A stretch of 64,000 nucleotides of DNA, from contig CBDFHJ010000010.1 of NCBI GenBank assembly GCA_965247635.1, positions 911,075-975,074 of the forward strand, in the 5' to 3' direction. The translations under genes were made by a program, and so were the position numbers. The number at the start of each line of letters is the position of its first letter. Position 1 is the stretch's first letter. The stretch comes from CBDFHJ01 sp965247635 (GTDB lineage Bacteria; Chloroflexota; Dehalococcoidia; Lucifugimonadales; Australimonadaceae). The notes beneath the pieces were generated by a model that saw only the letters and a program-made list of their open reading frames with translations, did no database searches and was not told where the DNA came from. Below, one piece after another: positions 61,833 to 64,000 of the stretch.

Positions 61833-62795
61833 ATGCTCCGAGGACCACTTTACCGAGACGGCTATTGCCCGCAGCTGTCGGGCCATGAGACCTTCCCACT
61901 CCGTTATGGGTGGTTAAAGAAGGCCTTCGATGGCGTGCGGGACACCGAGAGTGAGGGCGACAACAGGTATGTCTTCACAGGTCCCGACGCCATAGCCCGG
62001 TTCGGCGTCGGCAAGAACATGGTCTCCTCCATGCGCCATTGGGCAGTGGCAGCAGGCGTCATCCAAGATGCGTCGGGCTCGAATCAGATTGAGACTACAA
62101 CGCTAGGGCGGCGCTTGTTCGGCAACGGCGGGCTTGACCCTTACATGGAAGACCCGGCCACGTCGTGGCTAGTGCATTGGCGCCTGTGTGGACGCCCCAC
62201 GAAGACCACATGGTTTTGGGCCTTCAACCACTATCCCGCCCTCTCCTTCGAACGCGAAGGCCTTGTCCAAGCCATCGACAAGCTCGCCAAGGAATGCGAG
62301 TGGCAGCGCGCAGCCTACGCCACGATCAAGAGCGACGTGGCATGCTTTGTCCGCACCTACGTGGCGCAGCTCCTCCCCGGCAGGGCTAGTCAAGAGGACG
62401 GCTTGGAATCTCCCCTAACCGAACTTGGCCTGATCAGGCCAATTGGGAGACGGGAGGGTTTCAGATTTGTCCGCGGGCCGAAGCCTTCTCTTGGCGTTGG
62501 CGTGTTCTGCTATGCGGTGACCGACTTCTGGAACGAATGCTTTCCCGGCGCTAACACCCTCTCCTTTGAGGCGTTGGCGCACGAGCCCGGATCTCCCGGC
62601 CGGACATTCCTATTAGATGAGAATGATTTGGTGGATATGCTGGCAGGCTTGGAAGACGCGACCAAAGGCGCATACAGGTGGTCAGAAACGGCCGGCCTCA
62701 AGCAGCTCACCCGCAGTGATGAGATGAGCCCCCTGTGGGCTATTGAACAGGTTGCAGCAGATTACTCACATGTCTATGAGGGGAGCGTCGCCTGA
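61833..62795 (+). CDS. DUF4007-family protein of a phosphorothioation-type defence locus
   Basis: 320 residues. The start LSGHETFPLRYGWLKKAFDG followed by FGVGKNMVSSMRHWAVAAGV is the DUF4007 pattern, which begins like a helix-turn-helix. As I recall, the family is reported beside dnd/phosphorothioation genes and ATPases. The protein may sense or regulate. Stop and next start overlap (TGATG), so it is coupled to the ATPase. The ATG is 5 bases after GGAGGG. Confidence 0.75.
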   Translation: MLRGPLYRDGYCPQLSGHETFPLRYGWLKKAFDGVRDTESEGDNRYVFTGPDAIARFGVGKNMVSSMRHWAVAAGVIQDASGSNQIETTTLGRRLFGNGGLDPYMEDPATSWLVHWRLCGRPTKTTWFWAFNHYPALSFEREGLVQAIDKLAKECEWQRAAYATIKSDVACFVRTYVAQLLPGRASQEDGLESPLTELGLIRPIGRREGFRFVRGPKPSLGVGVFCYAVTDFWNECFPGANTLSFEALAHEPGSPGRTFLLDENDLVDMLAGLEDATKGAYRWSETAGLKQLTRSDEMSPLWAIEQVAADYSHVYEGSVA

Positions 62796-64000
62796 TGGCG
62801 CTAGCCGAACACGTCAACGTCACGCGACGGTTTCAGCGGGCCATCCGCATCGACCTAGATCTCGCCGATCCCGAAGCGCTAGAGGGATTCATCTGCCCAG
62901 AATCATCAGCTGAGGTCCTAAGGGCCATGGCGCGCCACGTGGCTGAGAACGGTCAAGGCGCATTCACTTGGACCGGGCCGTACGGCAGCGGCAAGTCAAG
63001 TCTGGTGGTGGTGCTCAGTGCATTACTGAATGGGAACTCCTCTCTGAGGCAGTCAGCAGCGTCACTCTTAGGCGAGCACACTACAGAAACCATCTGGAAC
63101 GCCATGCCGCCACGCAGGAGAGGATGGCGAATCCTACCGGTAGTGGGCCGCAGGGATCGCCCGGCTCAGGTAGTTGGGGAAGCCATAGAATCAACCCGAC
63201 TCACCACTGACGACCCTCCAAGGAGATGGGGGGAGAAGCAGGTCCTTGACACCCTTAAGCGAGCCGCTGACCAGCATCCACGGGCTGGTGGTGGCCTGAT
63301 CGTGTTTATCGATGAGATGGGTAAGTTCCTAGAGTCAGCCGCCTACGACGGTTCCGACATCTACTTCTTCCAACAACTCGCCGAGATCGCCTCGCACAGC
63401 GATAACAGGTTGATCGTCGTAGGCATCCTTCACCAGGCGTTCGAGGAGTACGCTCATCGTTTGTCGCGTGAGTCTCGGGATGAATGGGCGAAGATCCAAG
63501 GGCGCTTCGTCGACTTGGCCGTCAATGCTGGCGGGGACGAGCAGATTGAGCTGCTGAGTCGGGCGATTGAGAGTGATCACCACCCAGAGAGTCCGAGCAG
63601 TGTAGCTCAGGGAGTAGCCGCGCTGTCCCACACTTACACGTCTCCGAACCTTCCCCAACTGCTAGAAGAGTGCTGGCCTCTGCACCCTATCGTCACCTGC
63701 CTACTCGGTCCCATATCGCGGCGGCGGTTCGGTCAGAACCAGCGCAGCATCTTCGGGTTCCTGAACTCCTCGGAGCCTCAGGGATTCCAGGACTTCCTTC
63801 GTAATGCAGGCGATGATGACCTCTACCCGCCTGAGCTTCTGTGGGACTACCTGCGGATTAATCTGGAACCTTCCATCATGGCGTCGCCCGACGGTCACCG
63901 ATGGGCGATGGCTGTAGATGCTTTGGAACGGTGCCAGGCCATGGGCGGCGAGGACCGCCACCTCCGATTGCTCAAGACCATCGCGCTCGTAGGCATGTTT
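62794..64000 (+). CDS. AAA-type ATPase of the DUF4007 operon (runs off window)
   Basis: The first ~402 residues are visible. Walker A GPYGSGKSS near residue 62, Walker B GLIVFIDEMGKF near residue 170, and a sensor-like RLIVVGILHQAFEEYA. The start overlaps the DUF4007 stop. Large ATPases of this type accompany DUF4007 in probable phosphorothioation-dependent defence systems. The downstream partners (a DndC-like sulfurtransferase would be decisive) lie outside the window. Confidence 0.75.

Noticed and set aside
1..64000. CRISPR array
   Set aside because: No regularly spaced direct repeats seen; the repeats found are ISs, palindromes and tandem or segmental duplications.

Overview
The window looks like part of a chromosome of a Chloroflexota bacterium, probably of the SAR202/Dehalococcoidia kind. 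This placement is an inference. It rests on a set of four closely related Rieske ring-hydroxylating oxygenase alpha subunits, a family known to be expanded in SAR202 genomes, on Cys-anchored lipoproteins with long Pro/Thr linkers, and on moderately high GC with mostly ATG/GTG starts behind GGAGG ribosome sites. No rRNA and no CRISPR array is visible; there is one tRNA.

Layout. 1-5.3 kb: end of an MscS-like channel gene, then three tandem Rieske oxygenases separated by hairpin repeats and terminators. 5.4-6.8 kb: a two-gene operon (P-loop kinase, HAD hydrolase). 7-17.9 kb: accessory DNA with an IS3 element, a split winged-helix (replication-relaxation-like) gene, a type II restriction-modification pair with a small zinc ribbon, a large PD-(D/E)XK plus RNase H-like nuclease, and a gene cleanly interrupted by an IS5 element. 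18-21.7 kb: a duplicated lipoprotein gene, one copy coupled to a secreted metzincin-like protease. 21.7-33.5 kb: mobile-element wreckage (IS3 copies, PRTRC protein C fragment, SNF2-type helicase cut by a 5'-truncated group II intron, RHH/PIN toxin-antitoxin, serine recombinase running into tRNA-Leu, tyrosine recombinase). 33.5-38.9 kb: phage-like remnants (excisionase, terminase small subunit-like, zinc-finger proteins) and a fourth IS3 copy. 39-43 kb: membrane proteins, a HicB-like pair and the fourth Rieske oxygenase. 43.5-50.7 kb: a cell-envelope/glycan block (GlmS, methyltransferase, flippase-like protein, two glycosyltransferase stumps, UDP-glucose dehydrogenase-like), broken by IS256 copies. 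52.3-57.9 kb: secreted or lipoprotein genes, one disabled by a 164-bp tandem duplication. 58.6-64 kb: a probable defence locus with a cysteine desulfurase, a 625-residue unknown protein, a DUF4007-like protein and an ATPase running off the window, resembling the edge of a DNA phosphorothioation-type system.

How it fits together. The housekeeping-like blocks (kinase/HAD, GlmS to dehydrogenase) are interleaved with a large mobile and defence region. Seven insertion sequences of three families plus a group II intron account for most of the broken genes. In several cases the ancestral gene can be rebuilt from the sequence, most clearly at the IS5 insertion (CTAA target duplication) and at the 164-bp duplication.
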